A DNA stretch of 34,388 nt. It comes from Streptomyces lonarensis (lineage in GTDB: Bacteria > Actinomycetota > Actinomycetes > Streptomycetales > Streptomycetaceae). The stretch spans positions 1 to 34,388 of the forward strand of contig NZ_JAAVJD010000035.1 in NCBI RefSeq assembly GCF_012033735.1, given 5' to 3'. Below are positions 1 through 8,454 of the stretch, piece by piece. The stretch's first letter is position 1, and each line of letters opens with the position of its first letter. A program made the position numbers and the translations under genes. Under the pieces are notes generated by a model, which worked only from the letters and a program-made list of their open reading frames with translations, was not told where the DNA came from and ran no database searches.

Positions 1-23
1 CGCCCGGCCGGTCCGGCCGGGCG
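1..23 (-). terminator. Palindromic terminator after the helicase gene
   Basis: An 11-base arm is followed by a single T and its exact reverse complement, ending 18 bases past the helicase stop. A GC-rich perfect hairpin at this place is typical of actinomycete terminators without a T-run. The window edge hides whatever lies further downstream. Confidence 0.55.
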
Positions 24-41
24 ACGGTCATGCCCGCGCCG

Positions 42-2567
42 TCAGCGGAGGTCGGACATCCGGCCGACCGAGGTGACCCGCAGCACGGCGCGCCCCTCCG
101 TGTCGGAGGCGGTGAGGTCGACCTCGGCCGAGATGCCCCAGTCGTGGTCGCCCGCGGGGTCGTGGAAGGTCTGCCGCACCCGCCACAGCGCGTCCTGCGG
201 CACCTCCTCGATCTGCAGGAGCTTGGGCCCGCGCGCGTCCGGCCCGGTGCCCAGCGCGTCGTACTCGTCCCAGTAGGCGTCGAGCGCCTCGCCCCAGGCG
301 TCCGCGTCCCATCCCGACTCGGCGTCGAGCGAACCGAGTTCGTCGGCGCGGTCCAGAGCCGCCAGCTCCACCCGGCGGAAGAGCGCGTTGCGCACCAGCA
401 CGCGGAAGGCGCGGGCATTGGCCGTCACCGGCTTCACCTGGTCGGCCCGCTCGCGGGCCTCCTCCGCGTCCTCCTCCGCCGGGTTGGCGAGCTGCTCCCA
501 CTCGTCGAGAAGGCTGGAGTCCACCTGCCGGACCAGCTCGCCCAGCCAGGCGGTGATGTCCTGCAGGTCCTCGGACTTGAGGTCCTCCGGCACCGTGTGC
601 TCCAGCGCCTTGTACGCCCCGGCGAGGTACCGCAGCACGATGCCCTCGGTCCGGGCCAGCTCGTAGTGGGAGACGAACTCGCTGAAGGTCATGGCCCGCT
701 CGTACATGTCGCGGACCACCGACTTCGGAGACAGCGGGTGGTCACCGACCCACGGGTGGCTGTGCCGGTAGACGTGGTAGGCGTGGAAGAGCTGTTCCTC
801 CAGCGGCTTGGGATGGGTGATGTCCATCAGCCGCTCCATGCGCTCCTCGTACTCGATCCCGTCGGCCTTCATCTGGCCGACCGCCTCACCCCGCGCCTTG
901 TTCTGCTGCGCCGCCAGGATCTGCCGCGGGTCGTCGAGAATCGCCTCCACCACCGAGACCATGTCCAGCGCGTAGCTCGCCGACTCCGGCTCCAGCAGCT
1001 CGAAGGCCGCCAGCGCGAAGGTGGACAGCGGCTGGTTGAGGGCGAAGTCGGCCTGGAGGTCGACCGTCAGCCGGACGATCCGGCCCTGGGCGTCCGGCTC
1101 CGGCAACCGCTCCACGATCCCGCCGTCCAGCAGCGAGCGGTAGATCGCGATCGCGCGCCTGATGTGGCGCAGCTGCTGGCGCCGCGGCTCGTGGTTGTCC
1201 TCCAGCAACCGCCGCATCGCGTCGAAAGCGTTGCCGGGACGCGCGATGACGGAAAGGAGCATCGCGTGGCTGACCCGGAAGCGACTGGTGAGCGGCTCGG
1301 GGTCGGCCGCGATCAGCTTTTCGAAGGTGTTCTGGCCCCAGTTCACGAACCCCTCGGGGGCCTTCTTGCGCACCACCTTGCGCCGCTTCTTCGGATCGTC
1401 GCCGGCCTTGGCGAGCGCCTTCTCGTTCTCCACCACGTGGTCCGGTGCCTGCGCCACCACGAAACCGGAGGTGTCGAAGCCGGCGCGTCCGGCACGCCCG
1501 GCGATCTGGTGGAACTCCCGGGCGCGCAGCGTCCGGACCCGGGTCCCGTCGTACTTGGTCAGCGCGGTGAACAGCACCGTGCGGATCGGGACGTTGACGC
1601 CCACCCCCAGCGTGTCGGTGCCGCAGATGACCTTCAGCAGGCCGGCCTGGGCGAGCTTCTCCACCAAGCGGCGGTACTTGGGGAGCATCCCCGCGTGGTG
1701 GACGCCGATGCCGTGGCGCACGTAGCGGGAGAGGTTGCGACCGAAGCGGGTGGTGAACCGGAAGTTGCCGATCAGCTCCGCGATCTGGTCCTTCTCGGCC
1801 CGGGTGCACATGTTGATGCTCATCAGGGCCTGCGCACGCTCCACCGCCTGCGCCTGGGTGAAGTGCACGATGTACACCGGCGACTGGCGGGTCTCCAGCA
1901 GCTCGGTCAGCGTCTCCGTCAGGGGGGTGCTGCGGTACTCGTAGCTCAACGGCACGGGCCGTGTCGCCGACCGGACCACCGCGGTCGACCGCCCGGTCCG
2001 GCGGGTCAGGTCCTCCTCGAACCGGCTGACGTCCCCCAGCGTCGCCGACATCAGCACGAACTGCGCCTGGGGCAGCTCCAGCAGCGGGATCTGCCACGCC
2101 CATCCGCGGTCGGCCTCCGCGTAGAAGTGGAACTCGTCCATCACCACCTGGCCGATGTCGGCGTTGCGGCCGTCGCGGAGCGCGATGGAGGCCAGCACCT
2201 CGGCGGTGCAGCAGATCACGGGGGCGTCGGCGTTGACGGAGGCGTCGCCGGTGAGCATGCCGACGTTCTCGGTCCCGAAGATCTTGCAGAGCTCGAAGAA
2301 CTTCTCCGACACCAGCGCCTTGATCGGCGCGGTGTAGAAGGTGACCTCGTCCCGCGCCAGCGCCGAGAAGTGCGCCCCCGCCGCGACCAGCGACTTCCCC
2401 GACCCGGTGGGGGTGGAGAGGATCACGTTGGCGCCGGAGACCACTTCGATCAGTGCTTCCTCCTGGGCGGGGTAGAGGGTGATCCCCCGCTCGGTCGTCC
2501 ACGACGAGAAGGCGTCGAAGAGAGCGTCGGGATCGGCGTCCGGAGGAATCTGGTCGATGAGGGTCAC
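42..2567 (-). CDS. DEAD/DEAH-box RNA helicase with C-terminal DUF3516 (Ski2/Mtr4-like)
   Basis: An 841-residue superfamily 2 helicase that probably unwinds structured RNA in the cytoplasm; the exact substrate is unknown. Motif I is TPTGSGKS (about 52-59), the Walker B/DExH box reads DEFH (144-147), motif III is SATL (174-177) and motif VI is HQIAGRAGRAG (353-363). A lysine-rich stretch, KKRRKVVRKK, lies shortly after the helicase core. The long C-terminal part is the DUF3516-like region seen in actinobacterial helicases of this length. The start is a GTG at 2567 with only a weak ribosome site (AAGATGG), but the N-terminal sequence before motif I fits the family. The gene stands alone, divergent from the DUF457 gene, and is followed by a perfect hairpin. 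Family assignment is secure; the RNA target is inferred. Confidence 0.95.
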   Translation of the reverse strand: MTLIDQIPPDADPDALFDAFSSWTTERGITLYPAQEEALIEVVSGANVILSTPTGSGKSLVAAGAHFSALARDEVTFYTAPIKALVSEKFFELCKIFGTENVGMLTGDASVNADAPVICCTAEVLASIALRDGRNADIGQVVMDEFHFYAEADRGWAWQIPLLELPQAQFVLMSATLGDVSRFEEDLTRRTGRSTAVVRSATRPVPLSYEYRSTPLTETLTELLETRQSPVYIVHFTQAQAVERAQALMSINMCTRAEKDQIAELIGNFRFTTRFGRNLSRYVRHGIGVHHAGMLPKYRRLVEKLAQAGLLKVICGTDTLGVGVNVPIRTVLFTALTKYDGTRVRTLRAREFHQIAGRAGRAGFDTSGFVVAQAPDHVVENEKALAKAGDDPKKRRKVVRKKAPEGFVNWGQNTFEKLIAADPEPLTSRFRVSHAMLLSVIARPGNAFDAMRRLLEDNHEPRRQQLRHIRRAIAIYRSLLDGGIVERLPEPDAQGRIVRLTVDLQADFALNQPLSTFALAAFELLEPESASYALDMVSVVEAILDDPRQILAAQQNKARGEAVGQMKADGIEYEERMERLMDITHPKPLEEQLFHAYHVYRHSHPWVGDHPLSPKSVVRDMYERAMTFSEFVSHYELARTEGIVLRYLAGAYKALEHTVPEDLKSEDLQDITAWLGELVRQVDSSLLDEWEQLANPAEEDAEEARERADQVKPVTANARAFRVLVRNALFRRVELAALDRADELGSLDAESGWDADAWGEALDAYWDEYDALGTGPDARGPKLLQIEEVPQDALWRVRQTFHDPAGDHDWGISAEVDLTASDTEGRAVLRVTSVGRMSDLR

Positions 2568-2724
2568 CCGACCATCTTGCCTGCCCCGGCACCGCGAGGG
2601 GGAACCGGCTGATCATCCGAAGATCCACTGGGGCTACGCTGTGGCGCCACGGAGCACCCACCCGCGCGCGCGGCGGGGCCCCTGATCCTTCCCAACCTGC
2701 AACACGAGACGGGGCGTTACGTCG

Positions 2725-3510
2725 ATGATGGGACCTGCCCACTCACTGTCCGGAGCGATGGCATGGCTGGGGGTGGGCCTCGCCACCTCCTGGGCGGGCG
2801 CACCCATGCCCTGGGCCGTGCTGCTGACCGGCACCCTGATCTGCGCGGGAGCCGCTCTCGCCCCCGACCTGGACCACAAATCGGCCACCATATCGCGGGC
2901 CTTCGGGCCCCCGTCCCGCTGGCTCGCCGCCCTCATCGACAAGCTCTCGGCCGCCGTCTACAACGCCACCCGCGGCCGCCGGGACCGCAGGCGCAGCGGC
3001 GGGCACCGGACCCTCACCCACACCTGGGTGTGGGCCGTGCTGATCGGCGTCGGCTTCTCCGCCGCGGCGATCTTCTGGGGCCGGTGGGCCGTGCTGATCA
3101 TCCTCTTCATCCACATGGTCCTCGCCGTCGAAGGCCTGCTGTGGCGCCACGCCCGCCCCTCCAGCGACGTCCTGGTGTGGATGCTCGGCGCCGCCGCCGC
3201 CTGGATTCTGGCGAGCATCCTCGACCAGCCGGGCAACGGGTCCGCGTGGCTCTTCCCCGACCACCCCTACCTGTGGATCGGCCTGCCGATCATCCTCGGG
3301 TCCATCGTCCACACCATCGGCGACAGCATCACCATCTCGGGGTGCCCGATGTTCTGGCCGCTGTCGATCAAGGGACGCCGCTGGTACCCCGCGGGGACGC
3401 CCGCCTTCATGCGCTTCCGCGCCGGATCGCACGTGGAGAACGCCGTCCTGATGCCGACCTTCATGGTCGTCGGCGGCGTGTGCGGGGCCGGCGCCCTGTA
3501 CCTGGCCTGA
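2725..3510 (+). CDS. Membrane-bound metal-dependent hydrolase (DUF457/YdjM-like)
   Basis: A 261-residue polytopic membrane protein. The family motifs are present: HSLSG near the N-terminus (about residue 6), a DLDHKSAT segment near residue 50, and GHRTLTHT near residue 93. Their His and Asp residues are thought to bind a metal facing the membrane. At least four hydrophobic segments follow. Proteins of this family (PF04307) include E. coli YdjM; the substrate is not known. Two ATG codons are in tandem at 2725 and 2728, and the first is taken. The gene is monocistronic, divergent from the helicase and convergent with the GDSL hydrolase. The family call is firm; enzymatic activity is inferred from the motifs. 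Confidence 0.88.
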   Translation: MMGPAHSLSGAMAWLGVGLATSWAGAPMPWAVLLTGTLICAGAALAPDLDHKSATISRAFGPPSRWLAALIDKLSAAVYNATRGRRDRRRSGGHRTLTHTWVWAVLIGVGFSAAAIFWGRWAVLIILFIHMVLAVEGLLWRHARPSSDVLVWMLGAAAAWILASILDQPGNGSAWLFPDHPYLWIGLPIILGSIVHTIGDSITISGCPMFWPLSIKGRRWYPAGTPAFMRFRAGSHVENAVLMPTFMVVGGVCGAGALYLA

Positions 3511-3527
3511 GCGGAGTCGCGCCGCCC

Positions 3528-3553
3528 CGGGACGGCGGGCGGCCTCCGTCCCG
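3528..3553. terminator. Hairpin between convergent genes
   Basis: CGGGACGG and CCGTCCCG form an 8-base-pair stem with a 10-base loop in the 60-base gap between two converging genes. It may act in both directions. The stem is short, so confidence is modest. Confidence 0.4.
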
Positions 3554-3570
3554 CTGCGGCGGGGGAGTGG

Positions 3571-4458
3571 TCAGCCGTCCGCCGCGTCGGGCGGCGTCCC
3601 GTCCGCAGCGTCCCCCGGCTCCTCGTCCGGCAGCCGCGACCAGCCGCTGACCGGGCCGGCGCCGCCCGCGGCGGGGCCCACCCAGTACGCGGTGCGGGAA
3701 GCCGGGTCCATCTGGGCGCCGAAGCGGCCGTCACCCGAGGAGCGCCCCGTGAGTCGCCGCCCGATCCAGGGGAAGAGGTGCGCGCGGGCGAAGCGGACGT
3801 CCGCCGCGCGGCGGGAGCCCCAGCGGGCCACGCCCGAGGGCGGGAGCGGCGCCTCCCAGTCGGCCTCCTCCGCCAGCCCCAGCCGCTGCCAGACGGCCTC
3901 CGCCACCCGCGCGTGCGCCTCGGCGGTGAGGTGCAGCCGGTCGTCGGCCCACATGCGCTGGTCGGCCAGCGACCGTGCCGAGTACAGGTCGACCACCAGC
4001 GCGCCGTGGCGCTCCCCGATGGCGTCGATCTCGGAGAACAGCTCCTCCATGCGGGGGCGGTAGCGGTCGAAGACCGGCCCGCGCCGCCCCGGCGTCTTCA
4101 TCATCACCAGCGTGCCGCAGGACGGCGCCAGGGTCGCGACCGCCTTCTCCAACTGCTCGCACACCCGTGCAAGGTCGTACCCTGGTCGCAGCGCGTCGTT
4201 CAGCCCGCCCACCAGGGTTACCAGATCGGCGCCCAGTGCGGTGGCGGCCGGCAACTGCTCCTCGACGATCTGTCCGATCAGCTTCCCCCGCACGGCGAGA
4301 TTGGCGTAGCGGAAACCGTCGGGGGAGCGAGCGGCGAGGCGTGCGGCCAGCACGTCGGCCCACCCTCGGTAGCTCCCGTCGGGCATCAGGTCGGACATGC
4401 CCTCGGTGAACGAATCCCCGACGGCGACGAAACTGCGGATCTGCGGCTGTGTCCCCAT
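3571..4458 (-). CDS. SGNH/GDSL-family hydrolase (lipase/esterase)
   Basis: A 295-residue SGNH hydrolase that probably cleaves an ester. Block I is GDSFTEG near residue 13 (nucleophile Ser), the oxyanion-hole Gly lies in AVRGK, block III is GGLND, and block V is DDRLHLTAEAH with the catalytic Asp and His. There is no signal peptide, so it is probably cytoplasmic. The C-terminal ~80 residues are proline-, glycine- and acid-rich and lie beyond the conserved fold. The ATG at 4458 puts block I at the usual distance; in-frame ATG 4470 and an upstream GTG-type start at 4503 are alternatives, and none has a strong ribosome site. The substrate cannot be told. Confidence 0.9.
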   Translation of the reverse strand: MGTQPQIRSFVAVGDSFTEGMSDLMPDGSYRGWADVLAARLAARSPDGFRYANLAVRGKLIGQIVEEQLPAATALGADLVTLVGGLNDALRPGYDLARVCEQLEKAVATLAPSCGTLVMMKTPGRRGPVFDRYRPRMEELFSEIDAIGERHGALVVDLYSARSLADQRMWADDRLHLTAEAHARVAEAVWQRLGLAEEADWEAPLPPSGVARWGSRRAADVRFARAHLFPWIGRRLTGRSSGDGRFGAQMDPASRTAYWVGPAAGGAGPVSGWSRLPDEEPGDAADGTPPDAADG

Positions 4459-4550
4459 GGCGAGCGCCATGCTAACGGTGTCCGGGCGGTGCCGGGCCCT
4501 CACCCCGCCCTGCCGGCAGCCCGCGCGGCCCCGGGGCGCGGCCCTCCCCG

Positions 4551-6518
4551 GTGCCGCAGAGTGCAGGCGATTCCCTAGAATCCGCGGCCCGGCGGCAGTC
4601 CGCCGTTCCCTCCCGGCCGGAAGGTGGGGAAGGATCGGCCGTCCTCACCCACCGAACCCTCTCGACTCGCCCCGAGGCGGGGCGACCCAGGCCGGTTGGA
4701 GACCAGATACCGATAACCGCGTGCCGTGCGTGCGGCAACCGCACCCTGCTGCCGATCCTGGACCTCGGGGACCAGGCGCTCACCAGCATCTTCCCCAGCA
4801 CGCGCGACGAGGCCGTCCCCCGGGGGCCGCCGGAGCTGGTGCGGTGCTCGCCCGAGGGCTGCGGCCTGGTGCAGCTGCGGCACACGGCCGACCTCACCGC
4901 CATCCACGGCGACCGCTACGAGTGCCGGTCCGGGGTGCGCCCCTACATGGTCGGCCACCTGCGGGACCGCGCCCGGGCGGCCGCCGCCCTCGTCGACCTC
5001 GAACCGGGCGACCTCGTCGTGGACATCGGCAGCAACGACGGAACGCTGCTGCGGAACTTCGCCCCCGGCGGGCCGACCCTCGTCGGGGTCGACCCCACCG
5101 GCGAGAAGTGGCGCGCGCACTACCCGCCGCACGTCGACCTCATCCCGGACTTCTTCGACCTCGACACCTTCCGGGCCCACTACGGCGACCGCCGGGCCAG
5201 GCTCGTGACCTCGATCGCCATGTTCTACAACCTGCCGGACCCGGTCGCCTTCATGCGCGACGTCCACGCGATCCTCGCCGACGACGGCGTGTGGATGATC
5301 GAGGTCAGCAACCTGACCTCCATGCTCGACTCGACCGCGTACGACGTGATGTGCCACGAGCACCTCGGGCTGTACTCGCTGCGGGTCATCGAGTGGATGG
5401 CCGAGCAGGCCGGCCTCACCGTCATCAGCGCCGAGATCACCGAGGTCTACAACGGCAGCCTCTGCGTCGTCCTCGCGCGGACGCCCACGCGCCACCGGGT
5501 CGACGAGGCCGGCATCGCCCGCATCCGGGAGGAGGAGTCCCGCCGGGGCCTGCACGTGATGGAACCCTTCGAGCAGTTCGCCGCCCGCTCGCTGCAGCGC
5601 CGGGCCGAACTGCGGGAGTTCCTCGCCGACTCCCGCGACCGCGGGCTGCTGACCCTCGGCTACGGCGCCTCCATCAAGGGCAACGTGATCCTGCAGTTCT
5701 GCGGCATCACGGAGGACGACCTGCCGTGCTTCGGCGACGTCAGCCCGGAGAAGGCAGGCGGCTTCTCGCCCGGCACCGGTATCCCCGTCGTCTCCGGGGC
5801 GGAGGCGAAAGCCATGCACCCGGACCAGTTGCTGGTGCTGCCCTGGATCTACCGCGCCGGGTTCGAGGAGCGCGAGACGCCCTTCCGGGAGGGCGGCGGA
5901 AAGATGATCTTCCCGCTCCCGACCCTCGACATCATCCGAGCCCGACACGGACCCGGCGCGCCCCCGGCGTTCCGCCCACCGCTCCGCCCCGTTCCGCAGG
6001 GCCGCACGGCCCGCCACGCCGCGAGGAGAAGAGCACGTGACGACACGCGTAGGGGACTCCCTCCCCGAGTACGAACGCGAGCGCGACGACATCCTCGACG
6101 CCGTGCGGACGGTCTTCGACTCCGGACAGCTCGTCCTTGGGAGAGCGTCCGCGGGTTCGAGGCCGAGTTCGCCGCCCACCACGGCCTGCCGCACTGCACC
6201 TCCGTCGACAACGGCACCAACGCCCTCAAGCTGGCGCTGGAGGCGTTGGGCGTGGGGCCCGGTGCTGTTCCTGGGCGCCTGCTCCCAGGTGGGGCCCGAC
6301 GCGCCCGTACCGATCGACGGCAGCGAGCCCGACCGTCCCAAGGGCGAGTACGACCGCCAGAAGCTGCGCGCGGAACGCGCCCTGCTCGCCGCGGACGCCG
6401 CGGGCACCCTGCGCGGCGCGGCGCTCCGGCTCCCGACGGTCGTCGGCCCCGCGCACCACCCGGGCAGCCGCGACAAGGGGGTCGCGTTGGCGATGATCGA
6501 CCGCGCTCTCGCCGGTGA
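4551..6518 (+). pseudogene. Sugar C-methyltransferase (NDP-hexose type) with lost start and stop
   Basis: The stretch 4716-5960 encodes a nearly complete ~410-residue SAM-dependent C-methyltransferase of deoxysugar pathways (TcaB9/TylCIII-like). It has an N-terminal zinc-type region (CRACG, then RCSPEGCGL), a SAM-binding motif [12 protein letters not shown], the catalytic CHEHL block and a C-terminal [10 protein letters not shown] domain. Two defects are visible. The only in-frame start codon before the zinc motif is GTG 4551, about 55 codons too early and without a ribosome site; ATA codons at 4707 and 4713 sit just after TTGGAGA and may be mutated starts. The frame also has no stop where the protein should end (~6000-6040). 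It runs on to 6518 through an aminotransferase fragment and then junk. The core looks undamaged, so it may have decayed recently. It could still be translated as a fusion. Confidence 0.72.
6037..6262 (+). pseudogene. DegT/DnrJ/EryC1 sugar aminotransferase, 5' fragment with frameshift
   Basis: This is the first ~75 codons of a PLP-dependent NDP-sugar aminotransferase. The GTG start at 6037 has a good ribosome site (GAGGAG, 6022-6027) and opens with [20 protein letters not shown] then GQLVLG. Near 6139-6141 one G is missing. The family sequence continues only in the frame one base back, as [19 protein letters not shown] and [20 protein letters not shown]. It stops at about 6260, just before the family would continue with GDEV, and the PLP lysine and all later parts (about 300 codons) are gone. 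Comparison with intact relatives is from family knowledge. The fragment is non-functional as an aminotransferase. Confidence 0.8.
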
Positions 6519-6903
6519 GCCCGTCACGATGTGGCACGACGGTACCGTGCGGCGCGACCTGCTGCCCGTGGGGGAGGTCGCGCGGGCGGTGGTCGCCGCG
6601 GTCGACCACCTGGACGCGCTGGCCGGGCGCCACTGGACGCTCGGCAGCGGGGCGGGGTCGCCGCTGGGCGAGGTCTTCACGACCGTCGCCGCACTGGCAG
6701 CGCGCCGCACCGGGGGTGAGGCGGTGCCGGTCGTCTCCGTGGAGCCCCCCGCCTACGCGGAGAGCTCCGACTTCCGCGACGTCGTCGTGGACGCCTCGGC
6801 CTTCCGGTCCGTCACCGGTTGGCGCCCGGCGTCCGCGCTGGCCTACGCCCTCGCCGAGACCGTCGACCACCGCCACGCACGGCGCGCCATCGCTCCCGGC
6901 TGA
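6262..6903 (+). pseudogene. NDP-hexose 4-ketoreductase (SDR epimerase family), 3' fragment
   Basis: About 212 residues match the C-terminal two thirds of an extended short-chain dehydrogenase acting on NDP-4-keto-6-deoxyhexoses (TylCIV/EryBIV-like). The fragment opens with [12 protein letters not shown], keeps the YDRQK catalytic Tyr-Lys pair and the substrate region TMWHDGTVRRDLL, and ends at a normal TGA. The N-terminal ~110 residues with the Rossmann GxxGxxG motif are absent. The preceding DNA belongs to a different gene, the aminotransferase. By chance its frame equals that of the aminotransferase GTG, so one continuous 288-residue chimeric frame runs from 6037 to 6903. Loss of the cofactor-binding half makes activity very unlikely. 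Confidence 0.82.
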
Positions 6904-6988
6904 CGGCACCGACCGGAACGGGAACGGGCCCCGGGTGCCTCCCCCTCCGAGGGGGGGCACCCGGGGCCCGTCCGCAGCGGTGCCGTCA
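6901..6988. repeat. Outer inverted repeat spanning two convergent stop codons
   Basis: TGACGGCACCG at 6901-6911 is the exact reverse complement of CGGTGCCGTCA at 6978-6988. The left arm begins with the TGA of the ketoreductase remnant and the right arm ends with the stop of the DUF1206 gene. The terminator hairpin lies nested between the arms. Confidence 0.7.
6925..6970. terminator. Strong bidirectional terminator hairpin
   Basis: A perfect 15-base-pair stem (6925-6939 with 6956-6970) continues, after one bulged T at 6940, into five more C-G pairs around the five-base loop TCCGA. It sits between two converging genes and should stop transcription from both sides. Confidence 0.8.
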
Positions 6989-7834
6989 GATGCGTTGCCA
7001 TCGCGCCATCGCGAGGGCGAATGCGCCGTAGCAGGCCAACCCCGCCGCGGTCGCGGTCAGCACCCAGGGCCCGGCGGGAGCCGCCGCCAGCGACCGGAGC
7101 GCGTTGTCCAACCCCACCGCCTCGTCGGGGTCGAAGACCACCGCGGCCCGGCAGACGAAGAATCCCGCCGTGGCGAAGACCACGCCACGGGCCAACTCGC
7201 CCCCCGTGCCCAGCACGTCCAGCAGCCGCCTGCCCCAGCGCGGCACGCCGGGACGCAACTCCTCCCGCCACTTGCGGCGGAGGGCGCGTATCCCCATCCA
7301 CACGCCGACGCCGACGACCGCCAGCCCGGCCAGCCCCACCAGCCACCGGCCGGCCGGCCATTCCATCGCGCGGGCCGTCATGTCACGGGACTGCTCGTCG
7401 CTGGACCCGCTGTCCTGCTGCCCGGCGGCGAATCCCAGCACCGAGAAGGAGGTCACCGCGCACAGCAGCGCGGCCCCGGCCATCGGCACGCGGCTCTTGG
7501 CCTTGTGCCCGTCCGGGCCGGCCGTCCCCACCAGGGCCTCCGCCAGCCGCCACAGCGCCAGCGCTCCGATGCCGCAGCCCACGGCCCACACCAGCGCGGC
7601 GCCGAACGGCTGCTGCGCCAACTCCTCCAGGGCCCCGCCCTGGTCCGCCTGCTGCCGGTCGCCGTCGAAGGCGACGCGCAGCGCGACCACCCCCACGAGC
7701 AGATAGATGACCGCCTGCGACACCAACCCCGCCCTGGCCAGGACCCGGAAAGCCGGGCTTCGTTTCGCCTCGCGCGCTCCGCCCTGGGCCTTCTTCGCGG
7801 TACGCCGGCTCTCGTCGGCGATCGTTCCTGTCAT
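6986..7834 (-). CDS. DUF1206 family membrane protein
   Basis: A 282-residue integral membrane protein with about six transmembrane segments arranged as three similar two-helix units. The unit pattern shows in ARAGLVSQAVIYLLVGVVAL, in the central ALLCAVTSFSVLGF region, and in GGELARGVVFATAGFFVCRA. The N-terminal 35 residues are hydrophilic and basic. Function of the family is unknown. The ATG at 7834 is chosen because GGGAGG lies just upstream; the open frame extends to 8038 but that extension is arginine- and proline-rich and looks non-coding. It is convergent with the decayed sugar island and shares a terminator with it. Confidence 0.9.
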   Translation of the reverse strand: MTGTIADESRRTAKKAQGGAREAKRSPAFRVLARAGLVSQAVIYLLVGVVALRVAFDGDRQQADQGGALEELAQQPFGAALVWAVGCGIGALALWRLAEALVGTAGPDGHKAKSRVPMAGAALLCAVTSFSVLGFAAGQQDSGSSDEQSRDMTARAMEWPAGRWLVGLAGLAVVGVGVWMGIRALRRKWREELRPGVPRWGRRLLDVLGTGGELARGVVFATAGFFVCRAAVVFDPDEAVGLDNALRSLAAAPAGPWVLTATAAGLACYGAFALAMARWQRI

Positions 7835-8064
7835 CGTGCCTCCCGGCGGCCGGTCCACTGACGGCCGACTGCCCCCCTGCCACCGGGGGAAACGCCGGAG
7901 CGCCGGTCGGCGGGGGCACCCGCAGCAGGGCGGATGTGCCCGGACCGCCCCTCGCTCCGCCGCGCCCGCCCGCTGTGCACCGCGCCCCGGGGTGCCCGTG
8001 ACGCGGTGTCGGATGAGTACGACAGCGGATACCGCCATCGCCGCCGAACCGGTTGGCTACCGCC

Positions 8065-8409
8065 ATGCCGAACGATCTCGCGCACTCCGACGGGACGGGC
8101 GAGCAGGAGGACACCGCGGGCACCACGGCGCGGTGCGCCCGGCTCGCCGCTGCCCTCGGGCTCCTCGTGCTCCCGTTCCTGCTCCCTGCCGCGCTCCGGC
8201 CCGGGGCCGCCGCCCCGCACGGCCCGCCGTTCTGCGCCGTGCCGTCGTGCGCCACGGGAGGAGAGGTGTACGCGGCGCTCGCACTGTCGGTGGCGCTCGG
8301 GATCTGGACGCTCTGCGCACCGGCGGGCCGCGCCGCCCCGGTCGCCCGCGCGCTCTGTGTCTGCGGCCAGGCGTGGGCGCTGCTCTTCGTCCTCAGCGTC
8401 GCCGGCTGA
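8065..8409 (+). CDS. Small membrane protein of unknown function
   Basis: A predicted 114-residue protein with a hydrophilic N-terminus (about 1-25) and then two or three hydrophobic stretches: a Leu/Pro-rich one near 28-46, one near 70-90 and one at the C-terminus (LCVCGQAWALLFVLSVAG). Four cysteines lie in the second half, including a CAVPSC pair between the first two hydrophobic stretches. I do not recognise a family. The ATG at 8065 is taken; a TTG four codons upstream is possible. It is divergent from the DUF1206 gene and convergent with the oxidoreductase. Membrane-like composition and fitting codon usage support it, but it could be a spurious frame. Confidence 0.5.
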   Translation: MPNDLAHSDGTGEQEDTAGTTARCARLAAALGLLVLPFLLPAALRPGAAAPHGPPFCAVPSCATGGEVYAALALSVALGIWTLCAPAGRAAPVARALCVCGQAWALLFVLSVAG

Positions 8410-8454
8410 GCGCGGCGCCGCGGGGCGTCCGGCTCCCGGCCCCGCAGCGTCGGG

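Noticed and set aside
30..2612. Long open frame on the plus strand opposite the helicase gene
   Set aside because: It is the antisense shadow of a clear helicase; its protein is His/Arg/Pro-rich with no motifs. The same holds for long plus-strand frames opposite araB, the lyase and the large phosphatase.
4397..6040. Plus-strand frame of 547 codons overlapping the methyltransferase
   Set aside because: It is the neighbouring frame of the methyltransferase, rich in Arg and Pro. Only its last codons may be real as the original methyltransferase end.
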